Shown one piece after another: positions 19,954-28,844 of a stretch of 46,868 nt of DNA; within the stretch, counting starts at the first letter, position 1; every line of letters starts with the position of its first letter. The notes below the pieces were generated by a model, which was not told where the DNA came from, ran no database searches, and was given only the letters and a program-made list of their open reading frames with translations. Made by a program: the position numbers and the translations under genes. The stretch is from NCBI GenBank assembly GCA_947479645.1, contig CANKAJ010000023.1:1-46868 (forward strand). Direction: 5' to 3'. Source of the stretch: Betaproteobacteria bacterium (GTDB lineage Bacteria; Pseudomonadota; Gammaproteobacteria; Burkholderiales; SG8-39).

Positions 19954-21213
19954 TTAGCTGGCCGGCTGGTGGGTTCTGGGCAGCGCGTTTGGTTCCGGCG
20001 CCAGCGATTTCAGCCTGCGCAAATCCGGAAACAGCCACGCGATGACGCCAACGGCCAGGATGGTGATGGCGCCGCCGGACACCACCGCGACCACCGGCCC
20101 GGCAAACGCCGCCACCGTGCCGCACTCGAAGGCGCCCAGTTCGTTGGAAGACGTGGCGAAGATGGTATTGACCGAAGACACACGGCCGCGCAGATCGTCC
20201 GGCGTATGCGATTGCAGCACGGTCTGACGCGTGACATTGTTGATGTTGTTCATCGCGCCGATGGTGGCCAGCGCGATGAGCGACAGCGGAAACGATGTCG
20301 ACCATCCGAACACCATGGTGGCCGCGCCGTAGCAGGCCAGCGCCAGCAGCAGGCGCAGTCCGCCGCGCTCCGAGGGCTTGAGGTGGCCCAGCGTGAACGC
20401 CATGCCCATGGCGCCGACCGCGGGCGCGGCGGTCAGCCAGCCCAGCCCCGACGGGCCGATCTGCAGAATATCTTTTGCATAGAGCGGTAGCAGCGCGGTG
20501 GCGCCGCCGAACAGCGCCGAGGCGAGGTCGAGCAGCAGGCTGCCGAGGATGATGCGATTGCTGAACACGTGCCTGACCCCGGCCAGCAGGTGATGCAATC
20601 CGGCTGCGGCGCTGCTTTGTGGCGGTCCGCGATAACTGATGCGCGTCGCCAGCAGCAGCGCGATCACGTAAAGCGAGAAATTGACGCCGAAGCCAACCAC
20701 GGCGTCGCCGGACATCGCGATCAGCAGCCCGGCCAGTACCGGGCCGGAGAAGGTGGCGACCTGGAACATGCCAGCCGCCCAGGCCACGGCGTTGGGCAGT
20801 ACTGACAAGGGCACGATGCTGGGCATCAGTGCAGCTCGGGCCGGGCGGTTCAGGGTATTGGCAGCGCCATTGACGGCGCAGGCCAGGTACAGCCAGCCGA
20901 TCGCAGCGTGCTCCACAGCCGTCCACAGCATGACCAGCGCGGCGCAGGCCGACACGCTGAAGCTCACCACCATCAAGGAACGGCGATCGTGCCGGTCAAC
21001 CAGCTGCCCGGCCGGCAGGAACAGCGCCAGCGCCGGGGCGAACTGTGCCAGGCCGACGTAGCCGATGGCGAGCGCCGATCCGGTGCGCTCATAGATGTAC
21101 CAGCCCACCGCCAGCGTTTGCATCTTCTGCCCGAATCCGGCCAGCACCCAAGCGCACAGCAAGCGCCGGAAATCGGGCCGCCGGAAAGCCGCATAGGGGT
21201 CGTGCTTGGACAA
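19954..21213 (-). CDS. MFS transporter, EntS-like (first of three tandem paralogs)
   Basis: This 12-helix exporter of about 419 residues is paralogous to the two following genes (DPYAAFRRPDFRRLLC, LAVGWYIYERTGSA, LPAGQLVDRHDRR). An open frame continues upstream to 21483, but a TTG at 21211-21213 is preceded by GGAGGA at suitable spacing. It gives an N-terminus (SKHDPYAAFR) matching the paralog's THNPYAAFR. An ATG at 21243 is the alternative. The next gene begins 19 bases after the stop. It is the first gene of the unit. Confidence 0.87.
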   Translation of the reverse strand: MSKHDPYAAFRRPDFRRLLCAWVLAGFGQKMQTLAVGWYIYERTGSALAIGYVGLAQFAPALALFLPAGQLVDRHDRRSLMVVSFSVSACAALVMLWTAVEHAAIGWLYLACAVNGAANTLNRPARAALMPSIVPLSVLPNAVAWAAGMFQVATFSGPVLAGLLIAMSGDAVVGFGVNFSLYVIALLLATRISYRGPPQSSAAAGLHHLLAGVRHVFSNRIILGSLLLDLASALFGGATALLPLYAKDILQIGPSGLGWLTAAPAVGAMGMAFTLGHLKPSERGGLRLLLALACYGAATMVFGWSTSFPLSLIALATIGAMNNINNVTRQTVLQSHTPDDLRGRVSSVNTIFATSSNELGAFECGTVAAFAGPVVAVVSGGAITILAVGVIAWLFPDLRRLKSLAPEPNALPRTHQPAS

Positions 21214-21284
21214 AACGATTGTTCCTCCGGAGGCGAGGGTCATTCTTTGGCTGGCGTGGACCGCTCGCAGAGGAGCAATTCTAG

Positions 21285-21334
21285 GGAAACACTGGATAAG
21301 TCTCAAATCTGGAGAAAGCATACACAGTGTTTCC
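21285..21334. repeat. 10-bp inverted repeat upstream of the MFS and VOC genes
   Basis: GGAAACACTG (21285-21294) and CAGTGTTTCC (21325-21334) are perfect inverted copies with a 30-bp spacer. The pair lies in the divergent gap between the MFS operon and the VOC gene. Operator or MITE end are both possible. Confidence 0.5.
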
Positions 21335-21352
21335 TCTGAAGTGGGGGATATA

Positions 21353-21373
21353 CAAGGGGGCGCCGCCCCCTTG
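21353..21373. terminator. Perfect 9-bp GC-rich hairpin
   Basis: CAAGGGGGC and GCCCCCTTG enclose a three-base loop. It lies in the divergent gap with no gene ending there, so a classic terminator role is odd. It may be a transcript barrier or part of a repeat element together with the adjacent inverted repeat. Confidence 0.45.
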
Positions 21374-21459
21374 TTCGGTACCTCTCTAGTTGAAATGGCA
21401 GGATCGCCATGGGGAATGTCCGGCGTAAAATGTGCGGAACAATTTTCGCAGGGCTTGCC

Positions 21460-21885
21460 ATGGCAGCTGTTTATCCGTTTCATCTGGCCTTTCCCGTCAC
21501 CAGTCTTGCCAATGCGCGCGCGTTCTATGGCGGATTGCTGGGCTGCCCGGAGGGGCGTTCAAGCGCGGCCTGGGTGGACTTCGATTTGTTCGGCCATCAG
21601 ATCGTCGCGCATCGGGCGCCCGCTGAGGCGGCGCGGCACGCGGCCACCAGCGCGGTGGACGGCGATGACGTGCCGGTGCGTCACTTCGGAGTGGTATTGC
21701 CCATGGAAGATTGGCAGGCACTGGCGGACCGCCTGAGCCAGGCTGGGGTCAAATTCGTCATCGAACCGCACATCCGTTTCAAAGGCGAAGTCGGCGAGCA
21801 GGCGACGATGTTTTTTCTTGATCCGTGTGGCAATGCGCTGGAGTTCAAGGCGTTCAAGGATATTGGCCGGTTGTTTGCCAAATAA
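21460..21885 (+). CDS. VOC (glyoxalase/dioxygenase) superfamily protein
   Basis: The 141-residue protein has two beta-alpha-beta-beta-beta units of the vicinal-oxygen-chelate fold. Candidate metal ligands are His in PFHLAFPV, His in VRHFGVV and Glu in [10 protein letters not shown] near the C-terminus. The ATG at 21460 (MAAVYPFHL) is preceded by AGGG; the longer ORF start at 21409 is unlikely. Family members include glyoxalase I-like and dioxygenase-like enzymes; the reaction here cannot be told. It begins the rightward run that continues into ogt and xerD. Confidence 0.8.
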   Translation: MAAVYPFHLAFPVTSLANARAFYGGLLGCPEGRSSAAWVDFDLFGHQIVAHRAPAEAARHAATSAVDGDDVPVRHFGVVLPMEDWQALADRLSQAGVKFVIEPHIRFKGEVGEQATMFFLDPCGNALEFKAFKDIGRLFAK

Positions 21886-21914
21886 AACGTCGATACTAAA
21901 GCGTCGATACACGC

Positions 21915-22463
21915 ATGAAGCTGCCGCCACGCAACAGCCGGGTGAGTGATGCGCCGAAGGGGAATCCTGATTTTGCTGCCGTGCATGCGACACCCTATGG
22001 CCGCATGGGCATACGCACCGCCAACGAGGCCCTGACCGAACTGGTGTTCCTGCCCTTGTCGAAGCAGACGGCAGCGGCGCACAGCAGCCTTGCACAGGAG
22101 GTCTGCCGGCAGATAGACGCTTTTGTTGCCGATCCCGACTTCAGGTTTGATCTGCCATTGACGCCGCTGGGCACGCCGTTTCAGCGCCGTGTCTGGGACG
22201 CCATTGCGGCCATTCCCCGCGGTCGTACCCGTACCTATGGCGACATCGCTCGCGATATCGGATCGGCACCGCGCGCGGTTGGCCAGGCCTGTGGCGCCAA
22301 TTTTTTTCCGCTGGTAATTCCCTGCCATCGCGTGGTTGCCGCCAGCGGGCTTGGCGGCTTTGCCCATCACGATGACGGTTACCATCTGCAGGCCAAGCGC
22401 TGGCTGCTGTCGCATGAAGCGGCCAACTCGGCATGTGTGAACGCGTACTTACCGGCGAGGTGA
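21915..22463 (+). CDS. ogt: Methylated-DNA--protein-cysteine methyltransferase
   Basis: This suicide DNA-repair enzyme transfers the methyl group from O6-methylguanine (and O4-methylthymine) to its own cysteine. The active-site motif IPCHRVV is intact, and the DNA-binding helix-turn-helix (RTYGDIARDIG, PRAVGQACG) precedes it. At 182 residues it is the single-domain Ogt type without an AdaA domain. The start has no clear ribosome-binding site. The stop lies four bases before the xerD GTG, indicating cotranscription. Confidence 0.92.
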   Translation: MKLPPRNSRVSDAPKGNPDFAAVHATPYGRMGIRTANEALTELVFLPLSKQTAAAHSSLAQEVCRQIDAFVADPDFRFDLPLTPLGTPFQRRVWDAIAAIPRGRTRTYGDIARDIGSAPRAVGQACGANFFPLVIPCHRVVAASGLGGFAHHDDGYHLQAKRWLLSHEAANSACVNAYLPAR

Positions 22464-22467
22464 CAAT

Positions 22468-23424
22468 GTGGCCGGCATGAATGTAGCGGACGAATCGCTG
22501 ATCGATGAGTTTTGTGACACGATCTGGCTGGAGGATGGACTGGCGCGCAATACCATCGCGGCCTATCGGCGCGATCTGACGCTGTTCGCGCAATGGCTGG
22601 CGGGACGTGGCATGTCCCTGGACAGCGCGGGCATCGCCGATCTGTCGGCGTATTTCGGCGATCTCAATGTCAATCCGCTGCGTGGCAATGGGAGCCGCGT
22701 GCCGCAAGGCCGGGCGCCGCGCACCGGCATACGCGCCAGCACGCAGGCGCGCATCCACTCGAGCTTCAAGCGTTTTTACCAGTTTGCGCTGCGCACGGGT
22801 CGTATCAGGGTCGATCCGACGCTGCACCTGGATGCACCGAAAAAGCCGCAGCGTTTCCCCAAAACGCTGTCCGAAGCCGATGTTGAGGCGCTGCTGGCGG
22901 CACCCGATGTGAATACGCCGCTGGGGCTGCGCGATCGCGCCATGCTGGAAGTGTTATATGCCAGCGGCCTGCGTGTTTCCGAGCTGGTGCTGCTGACGGT
23001 GGCGTCGGTCAGCCTGGACATGGGCGTGGTACGCGTTCTGGGCAAGGGGTCCAAGGAACGCCTGGTGCCGCTGGGCGAGGAAGCGGTGTCCTGGCTGCAG
23101 CGCTATCAGACCGGCGCCCGGCTGGAATTGCTGGCAGGACGCGCCAGCGATCATGTGTTTGTGACCGGACGCGGCGGCCCGATGACGCGGCAGGCTTTCT
23201 GGCAATTGATCAAGCGCTGCGCCGCGCAGGCCATACCGGGCAAGGCCTTGTCGCCGCATACCCTGCGGCATGCCTTCGCCACGCATTTGCTCAATCATGG
23301 CGCGGACCTGCGCGTGGTGCAGATGCTGCTGGGCCACGCGGATATTTCAACGACGCAGATCTACACGCATGTGGCGCGCGAGCGATTGAAAACGCTGCAT
23401 CAGAAGCATCACCCACGAGGATAA
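22468..23424 (+). CDS. xerD: Tyrosine recombinase XerD
   Basis: This site-specific recombinase of 318 residues acts with XerC at the dif site to resolve chromosome dimers. The N-terminal SAM-like core-binding domain spans about 10-105. The catalytic domain has Arg in ASGLRVSEL, Lys in GKGSKER, HTLRHAFA, and GHADISTTQIYTHV with the final His and Tyr nucleophile. GAGGTGA precedes the GTG at 22468. An internal insertion in the linker (about residues 70-90, PLRGNGSRVPQGRAPRTG) makes it slightly longer than the usual 298. A hairpin downstream separates it from convergent folB. Confidence 0.94.
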   Translation: MAGMNVADESLIDEFCDTIWLEDGLARNTIAAYRRDLTLFAQWLAGRGMSLDSAGIADLSAYFGDLNVNPLRGNGSRVPQGRAPRTGIRASTQARIHSSFKRFYQFALRTGRIRVDPTLHLDAPKKPQRFPKTLSEADVEALLAAPDVNTPLGLRDRAMLEVLYASGLRVSELVLLTVASVSLDMGVVRVLGKGSKERLVPLGEEAVSWLQRYQTGARLELLAGRASDHVFVTGRGGPMTRQAFWQLIKRCAAQAIPGKALSPHTLRHAFATHLLNHGADLRVVQMLLGHADISTTQIYTHVARERLKTLHQKHHPRG

Positions 23425-23440
23425 TAATTATTCCGTGGGT
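23411..23440. terminator. Hairpin between convergent xerD and folB
   Basis: ACCCACG (23411-23417) pairs with CGTGGGT (23434-23440) around an AT-rich core that is itself nearly self-complementary. The stem overlaps the end of xerD. It is plausibly a bidirectional terminator for the convergent genes. Confidence 0.6.
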
Positions 23441-23505
23441 ATTCTTGAATAGCTGGCTATTTCCAGAATCTGATAATAAATATCGTTGCTGAAAGTGCCG
23501 GCGAG

Positions 23506-23862
23506 TCAGCTTCCGGTCCCGCGTTCGACGCACACGCCGACCCGCCTGGCCTCCTTGAGTACGCCCAGTTTGGTGACGCTGACCTTGACCCATGGTGTGT
23601 GGAATTCTTCCAGCAGGATGGCGGCAACGCGATCGGCAAGAACTTCCACCAGGCCGAAGCGTTCGGCGATGAGCAGTTCACGCAGGCGCGTGACCACGGC
23701 AGCGTAGTCGATGGTGTCGGCGAATTTCCGGGACGTGAATACGGCCGTGCCGGGAACGGCCATTTCAATATCGAGTTCGATCAGCTGAGGTGCCGCCTTC
23801 TCGTATTTGTACAGGCCGATCCAGGCTTCGAGCCTGAGTTCGCGAATGAAAATATGGTCCAT
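23506..23862 (-). CDS. folB: Dihydroneopterin aldolase
   Basis: The enzyme converts 7,8-dihydroneopterin to 6-hydroxymethyl-7,8-dihydropterin and glycolaldehyde in folate synthesis. The 118-residue length and the motifs match the family: GLYKYEKAAPQLIELDIEM near the start, the DTIDYAAV segment and the EVLADRVA helix. Unlike most folate genes it stands alone. It is convergent with xerD and divergent from plsY; this gene order around plsY is common in betaproteobacteria. Confidence 0.9.
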   Translation of the reverse strand: MDHIFIRELRLEAWIGLYKYEKAAPQLIELDIEMAVPGTAVFTSRKFADTIDYAAVVTRLRELLIAERFGLVEVLADRVAAILLEEFHTPWVKVSVTKLGVLKEARRVGVCVERGTGS

Positions 23863-24025
23863 GCGTGTGTGTTGTAATTGTGGCTGATCGATTGGAGGGC
23901 GCTTGCGAAGTCGGCATGCGCGTGTTGTTCGATTACAATTCTCGCCTGAATCCGGGATACGTAGTGAAACATTGTGACTATTTGCGCCGGATCATCGTGA
24001 AATGGTTTTTTATCAAAGTGCCAGC

Positions 24026-24658
24026 ATGACCTCCATTCTGTTTATCGTTTGTGCCTATCTGATCGGTTCACTGTCCTTTGCGGTGATTGTGAGCCGTGCG
24101 TTCGGGTTGCCCGATCCGCACTCTTATGGCTCCGGCAATCCGGGCGCGACCAATGTTTTGCGCACCGGTCGAAAAGCGGCGGCATTGATCACGCTGCTCG
24201 GTGACGGCGGCAAGGGTTGGCTGGCCGTGTTTGCTGCAATAAAGCTGGCGCCCCAGTTTGCACTGGGTCCCGAGGTCATTGCCGGGGTTTTCCTGGCGGT
24301 ATTTCTCGGCCATATCTATCCGGTGTTCTTCGGTTTTCGCGGCGGCAAGGGCGTGGCCACGGCATTGGGTGTGCTGCTGGCAGTCGATCCGTGGCTGGGA
24401 CTGGCGGCACTCGCCACCTGGCTGGTGATTTTCGCGCTGTTCAAGATATCTTCCCTGTCCGCCATCATCGCGGCAGTGACCGCGCCTCTCTACGACCTGG
24501 CCATGGCCGGCCCGCGCCTGCTCACGGCCTCCATTGTCGTGATGTCAGTGCTGCTGCTGTGGCGCCACAGTGCCAATATCCGGCGGCTGCTGGCCGGCGA
24601 AGAAGGCAAGGTGGGGAACAAGCCGGCGGTGGCCGCGCCATCGGAGAAAGGCCAGTAG
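24026..24658 (+). CDS. plsY: Glycerol-3-phosphate acyltransferase PlsY
   Basis: This inner-membrane enzyme uses acyl-phosphate to acylate glycerol-3-phosphate, the first step of phospholipid synthesis. Motifs include YLIGSLSFAVIVSR, the phosphate-loop SGNPGATNVLRTG and the GGKGVATALGV segment. Several hydrophobic helices are visible. ATG at 24026 gives 210 residues and starts directly with the first helix; an upstream ATG at 24002 would add eight residues. It is convergent with tsaD with only 24 bp between them. Confidence 0.92.
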   Translation: MTSILFIVCAYLIGSLSFAVIVSRAFGLPDPHSYGSGNPGATNVLRTGRKAAALITLLGDGGKGWLAVFAAIKLAPQFALGPEVIAGVFLAVFLGHIYPVFFGFRGGKGVATALGVLLAVDPWLGLAALATWLVIFALFKISSLSAIIAAVTAPLYDLAMAGPRLLTASIVVMSVLLLWRHSANIRRLLAGEEGKVGNKPAVAAPSEKGQ

Positions 24659-24682
24659 CGCTGCTGCAAAAAAACGCGCCGC

Positions 24683-25747
24683 TCAGCGCATCGCGCGCAC
24701 GTCGCCTGCCTCGGTCAATTCCCAGCGCGGTCGTACGCTAAAGCCGCGGCGCTCCGTCGCTGCCTGGATGGCAACACCGGCACGCAACCGCAATGCTGCC
24801 GCGAAAGCGATCATCGCGCCGTTGTCCGTGCACAGGGCCAGTTCCGGGTAATGCACACGAAACCCCTTGCGACGTCCTGTGGCATCCAGGGACTGGCGCA
24901 GCGCACGATTGGCCCCCACACCGCCGGCGACCACCAGTGTGCCTAGCCCGGCCACGCGCAGGGCGGCAACGGTCTTCTGCGTCAATACGTCCACCACGGC
25001 GTCCTGGAACGCGAGCGCGATGTCGGCACGGGTCTGTTCGTCCAGCTTTCCCTCCATGGCGCACTGCCGGTTGGCCAGCATGACGGCGGTTTTCAATCCG
25101 CTGAAGCTGAAGTTCAGATTGCCGCTGCGCTCCAGCTGCGTCAGCATGGGTCGCGGGAAATTGAAGATGCCGGGGCGGCCGCGTTCGGCCAGTTCCGCGA
25201 GCGCGGGGCCGCCGGGGTAAGGCAGTTCCAGCAGCTTTGCCGTCTTGTCGAAGGCTTCTCCTGCGGCGTCATCCTGTGTTTCACCCAGCAGGGTGTAGTC
25301 GCCGACACCGGCAACGCGCATGAGTTGGGTATGTCCACCCGACACCAGCAAGGCGATGAACGGGAAAGCCGGTGGCTGCGCAGACAGGAGCGGCGACAGC
25401 AGGTGTCCCTCCAGATGGTGAATGCCGATGGCCGGAATGCCCAGGCCCATGGCGAGCGCACTCGCAACGCTGGCGCCGACCAGGAGCGCGCCAGCGAGTC
25501 CGGGCCCTTCGGTAAATGCGACAGCATCAAGCCTGTGCATGTCAATGTTGGCTCGCGACAAGGCTGCGCTGATCAGCGGCAGCAGGCGCCGCACGTGGTC
25601 GCGCGAAGCCAGTTCCGGCACTACGCCGCCGTATTCGTCGTGCAGTGCGATCTGTGAATACACGTCATGCGCAAGCAAGCCGTGCGCGTCGTCATAGACT
25701 GCCACGCCGGTCTCGTCGCAGGATGTTTCAATGCCCAGAATGATCAT
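24683..25747 (-). CDS. tsaD: tRNA N6-adenosine threonylcarbamoyltransferase TsaD
   Basis: TsaD transfers threonylcarbamoyl to A37 of ANN-decoding tRNAs, working with TsaB and TsaE. The 354-residue protein has the ASKHA fold: [15 protein letters not shown] at the N-terminus, metal-binding HHLEGH near residue 107, SGGHT and a later [10 protein letters not shown]. Length matches the family. The gene is divergent from rpsU, the conserved order in betaproteobacteria and gammaproteobacteria. Confidence 0.96.
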   Translation of the reverse strand: MIILGIETSCDETGVAVYDDAHGLLAHDVYSQIALHDEYGGVVPELASRDHVRRLLPLISAALSRANIDMHRLDAVAFTEGPGLAGALLVGASVASALAMGLGIPAIGIHHLEGHLLSPLLSAQPPAFPFIALLVSGGHTQLMRVAGVGDYTLLGETQDDAAGEAFDKTAKLLELPYPGGPALAELAERGRPGIFNFPRPMLTQLERSGNLNFSFSGLKTAVMLANRQCAMEGKLDEQTRADIALAFQDAVVDVLTQKTVAALRVAGLGTLVVAGGVGANRALRQSLDATGRRKGFRVHYPELALCTDNGAMIAFAAALRLRAGVAIQAATERRGFSVRPRWELTEAGDVRAMR

Positions 25748-25948
25748 CGGTTATCAGTGGCAAAAGAGGTTACAGGAAGCACGGTTTCACTGGCGGCACG
25801 CGTTGGCATTGCCCATGTCATTGCCCATGCGCCTGCCGCGCAGGCTATCATGACCTTCACAGAGGCCGCCGCTTTACCCTGCCGCAGGCGCGGGGCAAGC
25901 CCTGAAATTTGCTGCAACAAACTGTTATTTCAGGGAATTCAGCCGATT

Positions 25949-25978
25949 TTGCGTTGTCGGCCTGAAATCAACTATAAT
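25949..25978 (+). promoter_or_regulatory. Sigma-70 promoter of rpsU operon
   Basis: A perfect -10 TATAAT (25973-25978) has a -35-like TTGCGT (25949-25954) 18 bases upstream. It lies 45 bp before the rpsU start in the divergent gap with tsaD, and it would drive rpsU-yqeY-dnaG. Confidence 0.7.
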
Positions 25979-26022
25979 CCACGACCTTCTGAACATTCTG
26001 AACAACAGGGATACCCGCTTTT

Positions 26023-26235
26023 ATGCCGACCGTACGCATCAAGGAAAATGAGCCGTTTGAAGTTGCATTGCGGCGCTTCAAGCGCACTGTGGAAAAAACC
26101 GGTCTGCTGACTGAATTGCGGGCTCGTGAATTTTATGAAAAGCCCACTGCCGAGCGCAAGCGCAAGCTGGCCGCCGCAGTGAAGCGCCACTACAAGCGTC
26201 TGCGCAGCCAGACCTTGCCGCCCAAGCTTTATTAA
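26023..26235 (+). CDS. rpsU: Ribosomal protein bS21
   Basis: This 70-residue basic protein of the 30S subunit takes part in initiation of translation. It begins [20 protein letters not shown] and ends with [16 protein letters not shown], both diagnostic. It is the first gene of the macromolecular-synthesis block with yqeY, dnaG and rpoD. A hairpin overlaps its stop codon. Confidence 0.97.
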   Translation: MPTVRIKENEPFEVALRRFKRTVEKTGLLTELRAREFYEKPTAERKRKLAAAVKRHYKRLRSQTLPPKLY

Positions 26236-26263
26236 TTCCTGACGGCTTTGCCGCCGGATTAAT
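26231..26263 (+). other. Hairpin at the rpsU stop codon
   Basis: ATTAATTCC and GGATTAAT flank a CGGC-TTT-GCCG core. The hairpin overlaps the rpsU stop and is followed by an rpsU-yqeY gap of 117 bp. It may be an attenuator or processing site that sets rpsU transcript above the downstream genes, as known for this operon in E. coli. Without a T-run it is not a firm terminator. Confidence 0.45.
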
Positions 26264-26352
26264 TCGGCGCGATGGAAGGGACGCAAAAATCGCGCCCTTT
26301 ATCGCGCCGTTGTCTTTTCTGAGTCTGGAATTTGCCACCTGTAGGAAGCTCT

Positions 26353-26799
26353 ATGTCGCTCAAAGCCCGCATCACCGACGATATGAAGACCGCGATGAAG
26401 GCGAAGGAGGCAGCGCGCCTGTCCGCGATTCGCCTGCTGCTGGCTGCAATCAAGCAGCGCGAAGTGGATGAACGCAAGGACCTCGCGGATGCCGAGGTGC
26501 TTGGCGTAATCGAAAAAATGCTCAAGCAGCGGCGCGACTCCATTTCGCAGTATGAGAGCGCTGGTCGCCAGGATCTGGCCGATACCGAGAAATTCGAGGT
26601 CGAGGTGCTGTCTGCCTATATGCCGCAGCAGCTGTCCGACGCGGAAATTGCCGCCGAGGTGCAGGCTGCCATCGCGCAGACCGGTGCCAAGGGTGCTGCG
26701 GACATGGGCAAGGTCATGGGTGTGGTCAAGGGCAAGCTGGCCGGCCGGGCTGACATGGGCAAAGTGTCGGCACTGGTCAAGGCCGGATTGTCTGCCTGA
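26353..26799 (+). CDS. yqeY: GatB/YqeY domain protein
   Basis: This 148-residue protein of the YqeY family is related to the tRNA-binding tail of the amidotransferase subunit GatB. Visible features are the DDMKTAMKAKEAARLSAIR start, EFEVEVLSAYMPQQLSD in the middle and the GKVMGVVKGKLAGRADMGKV tail. ATG at 26353 follows AGGAAG. It sits between rpsU and dnaG as in most betaproteobacteria. Its role is unknown; association with aminoacyl-tRNA has been proposed for the family. Confidence 0.92.
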   Translation: MSLKARITDDMKTAMKAKEAARLSAIRLLLAAIKQREVDERKDLADAEVLGVIEKMLKQRRDSISQYESAGRQDLADTEKFEVEVLSAYMPQQLSDAEIAAEVQAAIAQTGAKGAADMGKVMGVVKGKLAGRADMGKVSALVKAGLSA

Positions 26800-26927
26800 A
26801 GGCAGTGACGAAGTGGCGAGGCGCAATTGCTGCGCTCCCGTTGCGTCCTGCCTGGTTGTATTATCGTTGCCACCATGGCGATGAAAAGCGGGCATCGAAC
26901 AGCGGTCATTAGCGGCGTACACCCCAC

Positions 26928-28784
26928 TTGATTTCCGATTCCTTTAAGCAGGACCTGCTCAACCGTGTTGACATCGTCGATGTCATCGAACGCTATGTGC
27001 CGTTGAAAAAGACCGGCGCCAATTTCAGCGCCTGCTGTCCTTTCCATAGCGAGAAGACGCCGTCCTTCACGGTCAGCCCGGGCAAGCAGTTCTATCATTG
27101 CTTTGGTTGCGGCGCCAATGGCAACGCCATCTCGTTTATGATGGAATATCAGGGCCTGGGCTATGTTGACGCGGTCAAGGACCTGGCCGAAGACGTCGGC
27201 ATGAAACTGCCTGACTTCGAGCCCACCAAAAAGAAGGTCGATGCCGGTCCGGACCTCTACGACATACTCGATCGCGCCAGCCGGTATTTCCGTGACCAGT
27301 TGAAGGAAGCCCCCAAGGCGATTGAATATCTCAAGGGCCGCGGCCTGACCGGCAAGATTGCGGCACGCTTTGGCATCGGTTATGCGCCGGAAGGTTGGCA
27401 AAACCTGCAATCGCTGTTTGCGGACTATGCCGACAAGGCGCTCAAGGACGCCGGACTGGTGATTGACAACGATGAGGGGCGCCGTTACGACCGCTTTCGT
27501 GATCGCATCATGTTTCCGATTCTCAATCAGCGCGGTGCAGTGATCGGATTTGGGGGGCGTGTGCTGGGCGATGGAGAGCCGAAGTACCTGAACTCGCCCG
27601 AAACTGCGTTGTTTGAAAAGGGGCGTGAGTTATACGGCCTTTCGCAGGCGCGACTGGCAATCAGGGAATCCGGGCGCGCGATTGTGGTCGAAGGCTATAT
27701 GGACGTCGTCGCACTGGCCCAGCATGGTATTGAATACGCCGTCGCCACATTGGGGACCGCCACTTCGCCCACCCATATCGGAAAGCTGTTGCGACAGACT
27801 GACGAAATCGTGTTTTGTTTCGATGGTGACGCCGCCGGTCGCCGGGCGGCCTGGCATGCGCTGGAAGTCAGCCTGCCGTTGCTTGCCGACGACAAGACCA
27901 TCCGTTTCCTGTTTCTGCCGCCCGAGGATGATCCGGACAGTTTTGTGCGGACGCACGGACGGGATGGATTTGAAGCCACGCTGACGGAGGCGCGGCCATT
28001 GTCGGCCTTCCTGCTGGCCGAACTGAAGAGCCGCGTCGAAATGGATACGGTGGAGGGGCGCTCCAAACTGGTGCACGAAGCGCGGCCGCTGCTGCAAAAG
28101 ATTGCAGCGCCGGCCATGCAGTTGCAATTGGTGAAGCAGGTTGCGGAGTCGGCGGGCATCACGCAGGATGAAGCAGTCCGCTTGTGCGGCATCCAGTTAT
28201 CCGCTCCCCCCAAAGCTGTTCCAGCGTCGCAATCGCTTCCGGCATTTCGATCCAATGAGCGGCCATCCGAATACCAGCCGGAACAGCGCCCCGCGTTGTC
28301 GCGCAATGCTCGCCAGGACAAGTCCATGCTGCTGCTGGAGCGCAAGCCGGTCAGAAAGTTGCTGCAGTGCCTGATTGCCAAACCGGTGCTGGCCGAGGAT
28401 CTGCCACTGGACTTTCTAGACGAAACGCTTCCGGAGGCGGCCGCGCTGGTGGCCCTGGCCACGTTCCTGCGCGAGACGCACGAGGCCAGTGCCTCGCTTG
28501 TCATTGGTCATTTCCAGGGGCAGGCGCATGAAGTCCCGATTCGGGATGCCGTGCTGGAACTGGAAGCCACCCGGTTCGACGCCAGTCACCTGGAAGCGGA
28601 GTTCCGCTCCATACTGGTCGGTATTGAAGCCGACCGGGTCAAGGCCCGGATCGCGGAACTGGGTCGGAAAATGGAGTCCGACCCCGGCCTGTCGGCTGAG
28701 GAAAAGAGTGAATACTCAAGGCTGTTCCACGAATTGTCAGCCCTGCGTCGTCAACCCGCGGTGGAAGACCCTCCTGTGGTATAA
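26928..28784 (+). CDS. dnaG: DNA primase DnaG
   Basis: This 618-residue primase makes RNA primers at the replication fork. Features: N-terminal CHC2 zinc-binding motif (CCPFHSEKT, then CFGCG), a Toprim domain with VVEGYMDVVAL and FDGDAAG, and a C-terminal DnaB-binding helical region. The start is TTG at 26928, giving ISDSFKQDLLNRVDIVDVI, which matches the family N-terminus; no strong ribosome-binding site precedes it. Weak initiation of dnaG fits the low primase level known in this operon. The stop TAA overlaps a likely rpoD promoter. Confidence 0.95.
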   Translation: MISDSFKQDLLNRVDIVDVIERYVPLKKTGANFSACCPFHSEKTPSFTVSPGKQFYHCFGCGANGNAISFMMEYQGLGYVDAVKDLAEDVGMKLPDFEPTKKKVDAGPDLYDILDRASRYFRDQLKEAPKAIEYLKGRGLTGKIAARFGIGYAPEGWQNLQSLFADYADKALKDAGLVIDNDEGRRYDRFRDRIMFPILNQRGAVIGFGGRVLGDGEPKYLNSPETALFEKGRELYGLSQARLAIRESGRAIVVEGYMDVVALAQHGIEYAVATLGTATSPTHIGKLLRQTDEIVFCFDGDAAGRRAAWHALEVSLPLLADDKTIRFLFLPPEDDPDSFVRTHGRDGFEATLTEARPLSAFLLAELKSRVEMDTVEGRSKLVHEARPLLQKIAAPAMQLQLVKQVAESAGITQDEAVRLCGIQLSAPPKAVPASQSLPAFRSNERPSEYQPEQRPALSRNARQDKSMLLLERKPVRKLLQCLIAKPVLAEDLPLDFLDETLPEAAALVALATFLRETHEASASLVIGHFQGQAHEVPIRDAVLELEATRFDASHLEAEFRSILVGIEADRVKARIAELGRKMESDPGLSAEEKSEYSRLFHELSALRRQPAVEDPPVV

Positions 28785-28785
28785 T
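28777..28785 (+). promoter_or_regulatory. Extended -10 promoter for rpoD within the dnaG stop codon
   Basis: TGGTATAAT is an extended -10 element that overlaps the dnaG TAA (28782-28784) and lies about 60 bp before the rpoD start. No good -35 is seen, which an extended -10 does not need. It would let rpoD be transcribed independently of the upstream genes. Confidence 0.6.
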
Positions 28786-28844
28786 TTGAGGTTCCGCTTG
28801 CCGCATATTCGTGTCAGCCACCTGTCTCATACTCAGGAAAAGTC

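Noticed and set aside
18679-20926. Long Arg/His-rich leftward ORFs of 312 and 325 residues inside the MFS genes
   Set aside because: They are alternative frames of the two MFS genes with biased composition and no family signature.
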